Translations under genes and position numbers: made by a program | Notes under the pieces: model-generated | The model's database searches: none | What the model saw: the letters and a program-made list of their open reading frames with translations, nothing else | Told to the model about the DNA's origin: nothing | DNA from: an uncultured Pseudomonadales bacterium | GTDB lineage: Bacteria > Pseudomonadota > Gammaproteobacteria > Pseudomonadales > Pseudohongiellaceae | NCBI GenBank assembly: GCA_949372635.1 | Contig: CASIAB010000003.1 | Coordinates: 1-42,331 of the forward strand | Length of the DNA stretch: 42,331 nt | Reading direction: 5' to 3' | Part shown: in pieces, positions 8,356 to 17,457 of the stretch | Numbering within the stretch: position 1 is the stretch's first letter | How the letters are laid out: each line of letters begins with the position of its first letter

Positions 8356-11274
8356 CTAAATCCCAGCAAAGATGTCAGCGACCATACCAGGCGTTAGGAT
8401 CTGCGGAAGAATGATCGGCTCCTTGCTGCTGTCTCCTGAATAAAAGACATACAGCGGCACTGAAGGACGATTGAAATGCTCAAGAACCGCGGTGATCTCC
8501 GGATCCTCATTCGTCCAGTCGCCCTTCATGTAGGTAATGCCATTGTCTAGCAGTGCCTGCTCGACGCGCTCAGTGCTGAGGGTAGTCTGCTCGTTGGCGA
8601 GGCAAGTAATGCACCATGCAGCTGTCATATTAACGAACACAGGACGACCCTCGGCCTGTATTTCATCTAGACGGGCAGTACTGAAGACTTCGTAGTTCTG
8701 CGTAGAGTTGCCATCCACATCCGCACTAGCTGTTTGCACCAATGAGACTGTCTGCAGGAAAGGCGTCTGCATCAAATAGATTGCGGCTATTAGTGCCGTG
8801 GCGCCTACTGCGTAGTTAACAGTACGCAGTATCGGGCCCATAGAAAAGCGGCGCTGATACATCCAGGCTGCGAAGGCGAGCAAGATACACACACCAAGCA
8901 CCAGTGACATTCCGATGACGCCTACCTGATTACCCAGCACCCAGAGAAAGAACAGGGCTGAGAGATACAGAGGGAATGCCATGAACTGCTTGAACGTTTC
9001 CATCCATGCGCCTGGTTTCGGCATGTACTTCGTCAGGGACGGCATATAGGAAAGTACAAGAATTGGTAGTGCCATGCCTAGACCTAAGGATACGAATACC
9101 ATCATCGCAACCACCCAAGACTGGGTTAGTGCAAACCCGAGTGCCGGACCCATAAACGGCGCGGTGCAAGGCGTCGCCACAGTCGTTGCAAGCACACCTG
9201 TGAAGAACGAGCCCTTATAGCCCTTCTTTTGCGCTAGGCTGCCACCGGCGCCCATAAGACCCGCACCGATTTCAAATACACCAGAAAGGCTCAGCGCCAT
9301 CATGAAGAACACATACACGATAAATGCGAGAAACCAAGGCTGTTGAAACTGGAACGCCCAACCAATGCGTTCGCCACCCGCGCGTAGCACTATGAGAACT
9401 GTTGCTAGGGCTACGAAGGCTGCAATCACGCCAACGGTATAAGCGAGGCCATCCATGCGTTGTTTGTGCACGGATTCGCCAGCATTTTTAGCGAAGGTAA
9501 GTGCCTTCATCGATAGAACTGGAAACACGCAGGGCATCAGGTTCAGTATAAAACCGCCCATTAGTGCGAATAACATATACAGCAGTAGTCCGCCGCCATC
9601 GTCACTGCCTGAATTATTCGAAGCGGCAAGAGGCACGATGGTCGTTAGGTTCGCATCGGCCGCTGGATTCTGGAAATCATAAGCAGTGCGCTCTCCTTGT
9701 TCATTTTCTAGAACAAGAACTCCGTAGACCGCAGTGAGGTCTTCCAACATGCGTCTTGGCTGTTGGTGGGTTATCTGTAGCAGGTTTCCCGAAATGCTCA
9801 CATCTCGAAGCGGGCCGGGTTTGACTATGCGGCGTTGCTCGGGGAAAAAGAACGCGTCGGTGTAGTCAGAAAAAACTGCAGCTGACGCTTCGAATCCGAG
9901 ACTCACTCGCTCACCGGCAACGGCGATGATCGATTTGATGTCGTGATCCGTTATTGGGAGCTGTTCTCTGGCAGTCGCAAAGATCTGTGCATTGCCAACG
10001 TCTAACTCAAGAGATTGCGCAACTGGCAGCGTAATACTCAGCCGCTGCTCTCCAGGAATACAGATCTGTTCGCAGACGTTCCAGTAAGCCAAAGTAGATA
10101 GCTCGACCGTATCCCCTTCGTAGTCCGATGGAATAGTCACCGCGATGGGGTGCAATACTTCTTGCTCGTAGGCGAAGTTAACTAGGTCGGTGTCATAAAA
10201 CGGAAGCCAATGGGGCGATGGCCACAGCAGTTCGCCGATATTTGTTCCTTCCGGTGCAGTCCATTCGTTAGCGCTAGTAGGTTCGCCGCTATCGCCACCC
10301 ATCTTCCAATAGGTATGCCAGTGCTCGGCCGGCTGCAGTCGCAAGCCTAGCCACGTTGTCTCTCCTGGTACTATGTTTGTGGTCTCCGAGAGGAGTTCTA
10401 CTTCGATGCTATGGTCCCAAGCCACGTTCGCTGATTGAGGCTCGATGTCGTAACCGTGCCACCGTCCATCATCGTCGATGTAAGCGAGCAACCCATTAAG
10501 CTCCGTAAGGTCCGTATCGAAGCGACGATGCTGCTCTGTAGAAATCTGCAGGCGGTTCCCGTCTTTCATAACCTTACGCACTGGAGCGTACTTCATGATC
10601 CGCCGCTGCTCTGGGAAGAACCAGATCTCATCGACATCATCGAACAAGTTTTCTTCTGCCTCGACCATTAAATTGAACTTACCATCGAAGCTGTTGAAGT
10701 TGGCCTCTAAGTTGTGCTGATCGGCCAGCACTGGAGTCATAGCACGTGAATCGGCAAAACCCTGCTGCCACTTCTCATCAATCTGCGCCGTACTACCTAC
10801 CGGTAACGACAAATCAAACTCTGCTGAGCCGGGTATGCAGATCTCATAGCAGACCTGATAGTCGACATTTGTGTGGATTTCAAAATTCGAAGCACTGTAG
10901 TCTGCCGGAACAGCTACAGGAATTGGCAGAAATACTTCGCGTTCGTAGGTAAATGTAACTAGGTCACTGCCAGGGAATGGAGTCCACTCGGGGATAGGCC
11001 AGACTATGTCACCGACGCTTGCGCCATCTGATAATTGCCACTCGTTAGCCTCCGTCGCTTCGCCGCTATCGCCGCCAAATTTCCAGTAGGTATGCCAGTG
11101 TTCGATAGGGTCTAGGCGGATAGCGAGCCATAGTGTTTCGCCGGGAACCACATTACGGGTTTCCGAAACCAGCTCAACTTCGATCTGATCCGTCTTATAC
11201 GTCTGCGCCTGAGCGCCGCCAGCCACGAGAATAAAACCCAGCAATATCAGAAATTTATGTAATTTAGTGCGCAT
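8356..11274 (-). CDS. DsbD/ScsB-like thiol:disulfide reductase with duplicated periplasmic domain
   Basis: Membrane protein of 972 residues that should carry reducing equivalents from the cytosol to the periplasm. In order: signal peptide (MRTKLHKFLILLGFILVAGG), two tandem copies of a DsbD alpha-like domain (about residues 31-289 and 290-540), an eight-segment DsbD transmembrane domain with paired cysteines (LMPCVFPVLSMKAL and VATPCTAPFMGPALGFA), and a C-terminal thioredoxin fold with AAWCITC. Each N-terminal copy has EHWHTYWK, GGDSGE, a CxxxC pair (VCYEIC, VCEQIC) followed by IPG, and FFPEQRRI. Ordinary DsbD has one such domain and about 570-600 residues, so the duplication is unusual. I chose the ATG at 11274 because GGGAG precedes it at proper spacing. 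A longer frame from 11286/11289 lacks this. Partners are unknown, and dsbC lies about 6 kb away. Confidence 0.9.
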   Translation of the reverse strand: MRTKLHKFLILLGFILVAGGAQAQTYKTDQIEVELVSETRNVVPGETLWLAIRLDPIEHWHTYWKFGGDSGEATEANEWQLSDGASVGDIVWPIPEWTPFPGSDLVTFTYEREVFLPIPVAVPADYSASNFEIHTNVDYQVCYEICIPGSAEFDLSLPVGSTAQIDEKWQQGFADSRAMTPVLADQHNLEANFNSFDGKFNLMVEAEENLFDDVDEIWFFPEQRRIMKYAPVRKVMKDGNRLQISTEQHRRFDTDLTELNGLLAYIDDDGRWHGYDIEPQSANVAWDHSIEVELLSETTNIVPGETTWLGLRLQPAEHWHTYWKMGGDSGEPTSANEWTAPEGTNIGELLWPSPHWLPFYDTDLVNFAYEQEVLHPIAVTIPSDYEGDTVELSTLAYWNVCEQICIPGEQRLSITLPVAQSLELDVGNAQIFATAREQLPITDHDIKSIIAVAGERVSLGFEASAAVFSDYTDAFFFPEQRRIVKPGPLRDVSISGNLLQITHQQPRRMLEDLTAVYGVLVLENEQGERTAYDFQNPAADANLTTIVPLAASNNSGSDDGGGLLLYMLFALMGGFILNLMPCVFPVLSMKALTFAKNAGESVHKQRMDGLAYTVGVIAAFVALATVLIVLRAGGERIGWAFQFQQPWFLAFIVYVFFMMALSLSGVFEIGAGLMGAGGSLAQKKGYKGSFFTGVLATTVATPCTAPFMGPALGFALTQSWVVAMMVFVSLGLGMALPILVLSYMPSLTKYMPKPGAWMETFKQFMAFPLYLSALFFLWVLGNQVGVIGMSLVLGVCILLAFAAWMYQRRFSMGPILRTVNYAVGATALIAAIYLMQTPFLQTVSLVQTASADVDGNSTQNYEVFSTARLDEIQAEGRPVFVNMTAAWCITCLANEQTTLSTERVEQALLDNGITYMKGDWTNEDPEITAVLEHFNRPSVPLYVFYSGDSSKEPIILPQILTPGMVADIFAGI
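9655..11184 (-). repeat. Tandem internal domain repeat within the DsbD-like gene
   Basis: The segments at about 11184-10408 and 10407-9655 encode two homologous copies of one domain. Both begin IEVEL(V/L)SET, share VPGET, EHWHTYWK, GGDSGE, the string CxxxCIPG and the string FFPEQRRI, and are nearly equal in length (about 259 and 250 residues). The copies have diverged across their length, so the duplication is not recent. Confidence 0.85.
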
Positions 11275-11363
11275 TTTGACTCCCATCAAATCATGCTAAA
11301 AACGATACGCTAGCGGGTCGTAGACTGCGTGCGAAAGATAGCAAATACGAGCCCTTCTGTCAT

Positions 11364-11573
11364 TTAAAGACCGTGCAAATCGAACTTTATTACAAGGTTT
11401 ATCGGCCGGGAATATCGATAGTTCTTAACTGATACCAAATAACCCCCAAGGTTGAACAAATTGAGCACAGCTGCATGGGCACTCAAAAACTGCTGTGCTT
11501 GCCCCATCGATTTGGACTTCCTCATGCTCAGTTTCTCACTATCGATTTCCTGAGACATGGCATGCCTCTTCAT
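11364..11573 (-). pseudogene. IS6-family transposase C-terminal remnant
   Basis: The 69-codon frame contains MRKSKSMGQAQQFLSAHAAV followed by LNLFNLGGYLVSVKNYRYSR, which matches the C-terminal end of IS6-family DDE transposases (RRFKSxGQAQRFLSAHAAVxNLFNLxRHL). The catalytic DDE core and the N-terminal half are absent, and the last 12 codons do not resemble the family. GACCGTGCAAA at 11369-11379 looks like a decayed IS6-type terminal inverted repeat, but no partner was found. This fragment is the only content of the 322-bp gap between the DsbD-like gene and the secreted protein gene. Confidence 0.6.
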
Positions 11574-11596
11574 GCGAATCCAACTTGGCTTGTTTG

Positions 11597-12607
11597 CTAA
11601 TTTGCATTATTAATTTCATTTTGAGCGTCTTCCCATCGCGCGCCCGACAGCGAACCAACAAAAGAATAGTTGCCTTCATGACATGCATATTCATAAATTA
11701 CCTGTCCGTTCTGCATACGAGTAAAAGGAATCTGTGCTGTAAACGATTGCAAATACAATTGCGGATCTATCACCGTGTACTCATAGAGAATGGTATCGTT
11801 TTCGCCAAGTGACAGACTTTCAATGATCTGCGTGTGTATCGTAGAAAATATGGGTGGAAACGACTGCTCTCTGCGTATCTTCTCTGTATGAATTACCAGA
11901 GTCTCGTTTTCCCAATGGCCCACCGAATCTCCCATCCATTTGGCAAATCCATTCGTCGGGTGGTCGCCTTCAATCCGTATGATCCGAGCATGATACGGAT
12001 ACTCCCCAAGTATCATTAGGTAGTCTTTGGTTTGTACAATTTGAGTATAAGGAGAGAGCCCGCGCTGATACATCATAGACAATTGCGGACCGGGGAAAAG
12101 ACAACGCTCACCACCATAGGCCGCTTCCGGCCCATCGAATCTCAAGTTATTGTTTTGGAGATAAAAGTAAAACTCATTCGTCTGTGCTCTGTTAACAATA
12201 TCATGGGGTATTCGGCCGTTAGGCGGATCAATTATTAGAGACGTACGGTATTCGCCGTTAATCATCGCTATATCAATGGGAAAGTCATCAAAGTCATCGT
12301 CTGCCTGGTTAGTAACTAAACCTCCTTGGGGCGGCTCTCGATCCGGATCAAGGGGTAAACTTCTCTTTCGAAGGTCTACACTTGCTTGCTCAATCAACGC
12401 AAAAGCTTCGTCTTCAGAGTATACCTGTTTGTCTCCAAGTTCTCTGGGTCTTTGTAGTGGTGTCTGATGGAGATTCTCCCAATATCCTTGAAGGTCAGGA
12501 TAGCCATATTCGGTTTTAGGAAGGTTAGTAACAAAGTTGGCCTGAGCTAAGACATGGGGCGACACTGCAAATAGCAGCGCGCTAAGCGTTCGAGTAAAAA
12601 AAGTCAT
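11597..12607 (-). CDS. Secreted protein of unknown function
   Basis: A 336-residue protein with a clear signal peptide (MTFFTRTLSALLFAVSPHVL, cleavage after AQA). The mature part opens LPKTEYGYPDLQGYWENLHQ, a phrase I associate with a broad family of uncharacterised exported proteins in soil and marine bacteria. Later landmarks are GERCLFPGPQL, YPYHARIIRIEGDHP, WMGDSVGHWENETLVIHTE and YEYACHEGNYSFVGSLSGAR. No catalytic motif is evident, and function is unknown. Translation should start at the ATG at 12607, which has GAGGGAG six bases upstream. That ATG overlaps the stop of a 34-codon ORF (ATGA), so translational coupling is possible. An IS6 remnant lies immediately downstream. Confidence 0.8.
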   Translation of the reverse strand: MTFFTRTLSALLFAVSPHVLAQANFVTNLPKTEYGYPDLQGYWENLHQTPLQRPRELGDKQVYSEDEAFALIEQASVDLRKRSLPLDPDREPPQGGLVTNQADDDFDDFPIDIAMINGEYRTSLIIDPPNGRIPHDIVNRAQTNEFYFYLQNNNLRFDGPEAAYGGERCLFPGPQLSMMYQRGLSPYTQIVQTKDYLMILGEYPYHARIIRIEGDHPTNGFAKWMGDSVGHWENETLVIHTEKIRREQSFPPIFSTIHTQIIESLSLGENDTILYEYTVIDPQLYLQSFTAQIPFTRMQNGQVIYEYACHEGNYSFVGSLSGARWEDAQNEINNAN

Positions 12608-12708
12608 GCCAGCTCCCTCTCACAACTTGTAATTGTAATGTGTCGGCCTGACTCTTGTGCAGAAGAAGCTACGGGGACTAAGGAGAAGGCAACCAGTAAG
12701 GGTTTCAT
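12604..12708 (-). CDS. 34-residue signal-peptide ORF, possible truncated gene
   Basis: Reading leftward from the ATG at 12708: MKPLLVAFSLVPVASSAQES and then 14 more residues to a TGA at 12606-12604. The first 18 residues form a convincing signal peptide ending in SSAQ. An AGGA ribosome-binding sequence lies seven bases before the ATG, and the stop overlaps the ATG of the downstream secreted protein. It is either a leader peptide coupling translation or, more likely, the 5' stub of a second secreted-protein gene whose body was deleted. The product would have only about 16 mature residues. Confidence 0.4.
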   Translation of the reverse strand: MKPLLVAFSLVPVASSAQESGRHITITSCERELA

Positions 12709-12761
12709 AACAATTCCTATGGAATAGTTGGATGTAACTGATCTTATTTGACAAGAAAATC

Positions 12762-14501
12762 CTATTGCCAGGCGATTATATGTTCCACCATAAGCTGCAG
12801 CGTTTGATTCCCTCTGAATTCGTTGATATCGAGTCGGTAGGCGATCTCGATATCACTCATCTCAGGAGCCGGCCAGTCTTGCTTATCGATATTGAAGGCG
12901 ATTGCATCTATGGTCTGCTGCGGCGCAAGCTCGAGCGCTAATACTAGCTTTAAATGATTCTCACCTACTCTGCGCTGCTGGATTACTTTAAACTTACCAT
13001 CAAAGACAGGCTCGGGGAATTCCTGTCCCCAGGGGCCACCTTTAATCAGTTCGGCTGCGGTCTCCATAGAGAACTCATTTTGTTCTATCACACCATCGCT
13101 TAAAATCTGCGCTTGAAGTAGTTCATCATCTAGCAGTAGAGCTGCTTGTTTCTGGAATGCCTCAGTAAACTCTTGCAGCTTGTCTTTCTCAAGACTTAGG
13201 CCTGCCGCCATCGCATGACCGCCAAACTTACTGATCATGCCAGGGTTACTGCTAGCCACAGCATCCAATGCATCGCGAATATGGAATCCCTTAATGGATC
13301 TTGCGGAGCCTTTAATTTCGTTACCTGAATCGCTCGCGTCTGCGAAGGCAATGACTGGCCTATTGAACTTCTCCTTCACTCGCGAAGCGAGAATACCCAC
13401 AACACCCTGATGCCATCTTCCGTCATAAATACAAAGCGCCGCAGGAAGGTCACTTACTTCTAATGAAAATACCTGCAGAAAATTGAAGGCTTGCTCGCGC
13501 ATATCGCCTTCTATTTGCTTGCGGTCTTTATTCATTGCGTCGAGTTGCAGAGCAAGTTTATACGCTGTGCCTTCATGATCTGTCAGCAAGCATTCGATGC
13601 CCGTGGACATGTCATCCAGTCTTCCCGCTGCATTTAATCTCGGACCAACGCTGAAGCCAAGGTCGGAAGCGGTAAGTCTAGCGCTACTGCGGCCCGCAAT
13701 TTCTAAAAGACTAGTAATGCCCGGGCGGGTCAGTCCTACACGAATTCTTCTTAAGCCTTCGCTTACTAATATGCGATTGTTACGATCCAGTGCGACTACG
13801 TCAGCTACCGTACCCAAAGCAAGTAAGTCTAGCAGGTCCGCGAGTTTGGGTTGCGCAATACTATTTTCTTCGAACCAGTTGGTTTCCCGCAACTTCGCCC
13901 GTAGTGCCAACATCACGTAGAAAATAACGCCTACACCAGCGATGCTCTTGCTGGGAAAATTGCATCCATGTTGATTCGGATTAACTATGGCATCTGCATC
14001 TGGCGCTACAGCACTCGGCAGATGGTGATCGGTAATAAGAGTCTTTATTCCCGCGGATTTCGCAGCAGCGACTCCCTCAATGCTGGAGATGCCATTGTCG
14101 ACAGTGATGATAAGATCGGGGTTGCGTGTCTTTGCCAACTCGACTATCTCGGGTGTTAGGCCGTATCCATAGTCGAATCGATTGGGAACGATGTAGTCGG
14201 TGTGCTGAAAACCAAATTGCCGGAGGGCCTTTAGAGCTACAACGCAACTGGTCGCTCCGTCCGCGTCGAAATCGGCAACAATAAGCACGCGCTGCTGCCG
14301 CTGCAATGCATCGATCAACAACTGTACAGCCTCATTGATGCCTTTAAGCTGCTCGGGAAGGAGGAGCTTCTCTAAGCCAAGATCTAGCTCTTCAGCATCT
14401 TTGATATTGCGTTGACTGTAAACACGCCGCAGAAGCGGATGCATAGAATCGGGAAGGTTTAGTGTTGTATTTGCCGCTCTACGTTTAACGAATCGTGACA
14501 T
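12762..14501 (-). CDS. recJ: Single-stranded-DNA-specific exonuclease RecJ
   Basis: 5'-3' exonuclease on single-stranded DNA used in recombinational and mismatch repair. The 579-residue protein is of standard length and carries the DHH phosphoesterase motifs: VLIVADFDADGATSC (motif I, about residue 75), IITVDNG, LITDHHLPS (the DHH motif, about residue 160) and IVNPNQ. The DHHA1 part has GGHAMAAGLSLEK with the GGH motif, and a C-terminal OB-like region follows. It ends MVEHIIAWQ. The start ATG at 14501 lies seven bases after the thrC stop, so it is probably the last gene of a hom-thrC-recJ transcript, an order known from Pseudomonas. Confidence 0.96.
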   Translation of the reverse strand: MSRFVKRRAANTTLNLPDSMHPLLRRVYSQRNIKDAEELDLGLEKLLLPEQLKGINEAVQLLIDALQRQQRVLIVADFDADGATSCVVALKALRQFGFQHTDYIVPNRFDYGYGLTPEIVELAKTRNPDLIITVDNGISSIEGVAAAKSAGIKTLITDHHLPSAVAPDADAIVNPNQHGCNFPSKSIAGVGVIFYVMLALRAKLRETNWFEENSIAQPKLADLLDLLALGTVADVVALDRNNRILVSEGLRRIRVGLTRPGITSLLEIAGRSSARLTASDLGFSVGPRLNAAGRLDDMSTGIECLLTDHEGTAYKLALQLDAMNKDRKQIEGDMREQAFNFLQVFSLEVSDLPAALCIYDGRWHQGVVGILASRVKEKFNRPVIAFADASDSGNEIKGSARSIKGFHIRDALDAVASSNPGMISKFGGHAMAAGLSLEKDKLQEFTEAFQKQAALLLDDELLQAQILSDGVIEQNEFSMETAAELIKGGPWGQEFPEPVFDGKFKVIQQRRVGENHLKLVLALELAPQQTIDAIAFNIDKQDWPAPEMSDIEIAYRLDINEFRGNQTLQLMVEHIIAWQ

Positions 14502-14508
14502 CAGAGCC

Positions 14509-15903
14509 TTAACTATGTGAGTGTTTTATTACGAATTCTGTTACCGCCGCCAAATCGTTTGGTACGACACTGTAATGCTCTTCCTTCTCAAACAAGCCTG
14601 TAAGGTGAGGAGGCAACTGGGGTGCATCCAGTCCAGCTTCGTTGATAGCATTACTGAACTTAGCCGGATGTGCAGTCGATAAAGTGATCATCGGCGTGGA
14701 TGGATCAGCATTACATTCTCTCGCTGCGCGTATTCCAACAGCCGTGTGAGGATCTACGAGCTTAGCTGTGTCACAGAATACTTTCGCTATAGTTTCACAG
14801 GTAAGTGCATCATCGACTCTAGCGCTAGAGAAGCATTCGCGCATCTGCTTCCACTTCTCATCCGACACCTGCTGCGACTCATGATTAAGTTTTGACATAA
14901 AATCTTTGAGTAACGCTGCATCTCTATCGAACAGATCGAACAGATAGCGTTCAAAATTGCTAGAGACGAGAATATCCATGCTCGGGGACAAAGTCTGATT
15001 CAAACCGTTAGTGGAATATTCATTGCCATTGATGAAACGATGCAGGATATCGTTGCTGTTTGTCGCTACCACTAACTGCTTGATGGGCAGCCCAATGCTC
15101 TTGGCAAGAAAGCCCGCATAGATGTCGCCGAAATTTCCAGTCGGAACCGAGAAAGAAACAGCTCGCTCTGGTGCTCCTACCTTAAGTGCCGCTGAGAAGT
15201 AGTAGACGATCTGCATCATTATCCGCGCCCAGTTTATGGAATTCACGGCGACTAGCTGACTCTCTTCAGGGAGAAAGGACTGATCGGCGAACGCGGCTTT
15301 GACGATGCTCTGACAGTCATCGAAATTCCCTTCAACTGCCAAGTTAAACACGTTATCGCCAACAACCGTGGTCATCTGCCTCCGTTGCACTTCAGATACT
15401 CGCTGATGTGGGTGCAGAATGAAGATGTCGACTTGTTCGGAGTGTCTGCAGCCTTCTATCGCTGCCGAACCTGTATCTCCCGATGTCGCCCCAAGGATGA
15501 TCACACGCTGGTTGTTCTTTAGCAGCACATAGTCGAGTAACCGGCCGAGCACCTGCAAGGCGAAGTCTTTAAATGCCAGAGTAGGACCATGATACAACTC
15601 AAGCATGAAATCGTTCTCTGCAAGCTCAGTGAGCGGCGCCACTTCGGGATGATCGAACTGGGCATAGCTATCAATGACAATTTTACGCAGAGCCTGGACA
15701 GGTATTTCATCGCCGATAAACTCAGATATAATTTTTAATGCGAGCTCTGGATAACTAAGGCTTTTCCATGAAGCTATTTCTTCTTGATAGAAATGAGGCA
15801 ATTCGGCAGGCACGTACAAGCCCCCGTCTGGAGCGAGGCCAGTTAGAAGAACTTGTTCGAATGTCTGCGGGGTGCCACCACCTCTGGTGCTTATATATTT
15901 CAA
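14509..15903 (-). CDS. thrC: Threonine synthase (TTG start)
   Basis: PLP enzyme that converts O-phosphohomoserine to threonine. Reading from the TTG at 15903, it begins LKYISTRGGGTPQTFEQVLL then TGLAPDGGLYVP, which aligns with the N-terminus of gammaproteobacterial ThrC (MKYISTRG...). This gives 464 residues, the family's usual size. The TTG has GGGAAGG just upstream. An earlier in-frame TTG at 15939 would add 12 non-conserved residues. The PLP lysine region is GPTLAFKDFALQVLGRLLDY, and the phosphate-binding signature ILGATSGDTGSAAIEG is intact. It lies 78 bp downstream of hom and 7 bp upstream of recJ, in the same pathway and probable operon as hom. Confidence 0.96.
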   Translation of the reverse strand: MKYISTRGGGTPQTFEQVLLTGLAPDGGLYVPAELPHFYQEEIASWKSLSYPELALKIISEFIGDEIPVQALRKIVIDSYAQFDHPEVAPLTELAENDFMLELYHGPTLAFKDFALQVLGRLLDYVLLKNNQRVIILGATSGDTGSAAIEGCRHSEQVDIFILHPHQRVSEVQRRQMTTVVGDNVFNLAVEGNFDDCQSIVKAAFADQSFLPEESQLVAVNSINWARIMMQIVYYFSAALKVGAPERAVSFSVPTGNFGDIYAGFLAKSIGLPIKQLVVATNSNDILHRFINGNEYSTNGLNQTLSPSMDILVSSNFERYLFDLFDRDAALLKDFMSKLNHESQQVSDEKWKQMRECFSSARVDDALTCETIAKVFCDTAKLVDPHTAVGIRAARECNADPSTPMITLSTAHPAKFSNAINEAGLDAPQLPPHLTGLFEKEEHYSVVPNDLAAVTEFVIKHSHS

Positions 15904-15981
15904 CTCACCTTCCCTTCTCTGTATTTTTCTTGTCTTCAACCGTCTCTTAAACGCCGATATTTGATGGAGTTAACTGTCTGG

Positions 15982-17307
15982 TTAATCCTCAAATGTCTCG
16001 ACGCGGATACGCATGACTTCGCCACTCACATCTTTAAGCGCTTCAATCGCTGAGATAGCTAAATTCAATTTCTTCTCTAACGCCTTATGGGTAAGAATGA
16101 CAATTGGCACTGTCATGCTATCCAGTTCTTTCTGAATAACCGCTTCGATGCTGATACCGAAGCCTTGCAGAATGCTTGATATTTTAGCCAGTACGCCCAC
16201 CACATCGTTCACTGGAATACGCAGATAATACTCCGTCTCAATCTCTTCGATAGCCAACACTTCTAGATCGTCATGCATCGAGAGATAACCCAGAGCAGGC
16301 AGCAGCGGCTTGCTCAAACCTGCGAACTTCTGCCTAGCGATGTCAATTACGTCGGCAATGACTGAAGACGCCGTAGCATCCGCGCCAGCACCAGGGCCGT
16401 TATAAAGTGTAGAACCTACGGCATTACCATGTACGAGTACGGCATTACCCACTCCATCTACGCTAGCCAGCAATCGCTTTCGTGGAATTAACGTCGGGTG
16501 TACGCGCATCTCAACTCCGCTGTCTGTGCGGCGTGCGATTCCCAAGTGCTTGACCCGATAACCCAGCTGCTTTGCGAAACTGATATCTTGAGGTGTGATA
16601 CAACTAATGCCTTCGGTATAGGTCTTATCGAACTGCAAAGGAATACCAAATGCGATCGATGCCATGATAGTGAGCTTGTGGGCTGCATCAATGCCCTCGA
16701 CATCGAATGTCGGATCGGCTTCAGCATAGCCGAGTTGCTGCGCTTCAGTTAGCACATCGGCGAACTGGCGTTGTTTCTCGGCCATCTCGGTCAAGATGAA
16801 GTTACCTGTCCCGTTGATAATGCCAGCCAGCCAGTCGATCTTGTTTGCAGATAGACCTTCTCGCAAAGCCTTGATGATTGGGATACCACCCGCCACACTA
16901 CTCTCATAAGCCAGAGTTACGGCATTTCCCTGCGCAACTGAGAAGAGCTCATTGCCGCGCTCTGCGATCAGAGCCTTGTTAGCCGTCACTACATGTTTTC
17001 CATTGATCAGCGCCTGACGAACCACCTCGAATGCAGGATCGAAACCACCGATTGTCTCGATGACTATGTCCACCTCGGGATCGTTGACTAAATCGAATGG
17101 GTCATTGCTGATATTGACAGCTGAATTAACATCGCCTTTGATGATGCTGCGAGACGCTATTCTTACAACATCGATTGCACACCCGACGCGGCGAGTTATT
17201 TCCTCACCGTTGGTCTGCAATAAGTTATAACTACCGCCACCTACGGTACCGAAACCGCAGATGCCTACTTTGATACATTTGGCTGATTCAGAATTCACAA
17301 AAGGCAC
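15982..17307 (-). CDS. hom: Homoserine dehydrogenase
   Basis: NAD(P)-dependent reduction of aspartate semialdehyde to homoserine. The 441-residue protein has the Rossmann motif VGICGFGTVGGGSYNLL (residues 13-29), the catalytic-domain string VTANKALIAERG, INGTGNFILTEMAEKQRQFA and EADPTFDVEGIDAAHKLTI. A C-terminal ACT domain begins near YYLRIPVNDVVGVLAKISSI (about residue 350), which in this family allows threonine feedback. It is a monofunctional enzyme, with lysC separate. An exact TATAAT on the minus strand at 17339-17334, 27 bp before the ATG, is a candidate -10, but no convincing -35 accompanies it. thrC and recJ follow on the same strand. Confidence 0.97.
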   Translation of the reverse strand: MPFVNSESAKCIKVGICGFGTVGGGSYNLLQTNGEEITRRVGCAIDVVRIASRSIIKGDVNSAVNISNDPFDLVNDPEVDIVIETIGGFDPAFEVVRQALINGKHVVTANKALIAERGNELFSVAQGNAVTLAYESSVAGGIPIIKALREGLSANKIDWLAGIINGTGNFILTEMAEKQRQFADVLTEAQQLGYAEADPTFDVEGIDAAHKLTIMASIAFGIPLQFDKTYTEGISCITPQDISFAKQLGYRVKHLGIARRTDSGVEMRVHPTLIPRKRLLASVDGVGNAVLVHGNAVGSTLYNGPGAGADATASSVIADVIDIARQKFAGLSKPLLPALGYLSMHDDLEVLAIEEIETEYYLRIPVNDVVGVLAKISSILQGFGISIEAVIQKELDSMTVPIVILTHKALEKKLNLAISAIEALKDVSGEVMRIRVETFED

Positions 17308-17457
17308 CAGACTTTTTTCAATATAAGCGCAGAATTATACTGGAAACAGGCAAGAAACCCAGTAGTGCTGCGCAACAACAAGGTATCCATAGAGGAGAGT
17401 GAGCTTGCAAGGACTGGAGCCCGACGGGAAGCCAAGATTAGTAGAATAAGAGACTTA

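Noticed and set aside
8344..8358. TAGGGA-ATC-TCCCTA hairpin at the end of the DsbD-like gene
   Set aside because: The stem contains the stop codon and no T-run follows on the coding strand, so it does not qualify as a terminator.
13597..13920. 107-codon open frame on the plus strand inside recJ
   Set aside because: It lies opposite a fully conserved recJ coding stretch and its translation resembles no family; treated as an antisense shadow, like similar frames opposite alaS, ffh and purL.
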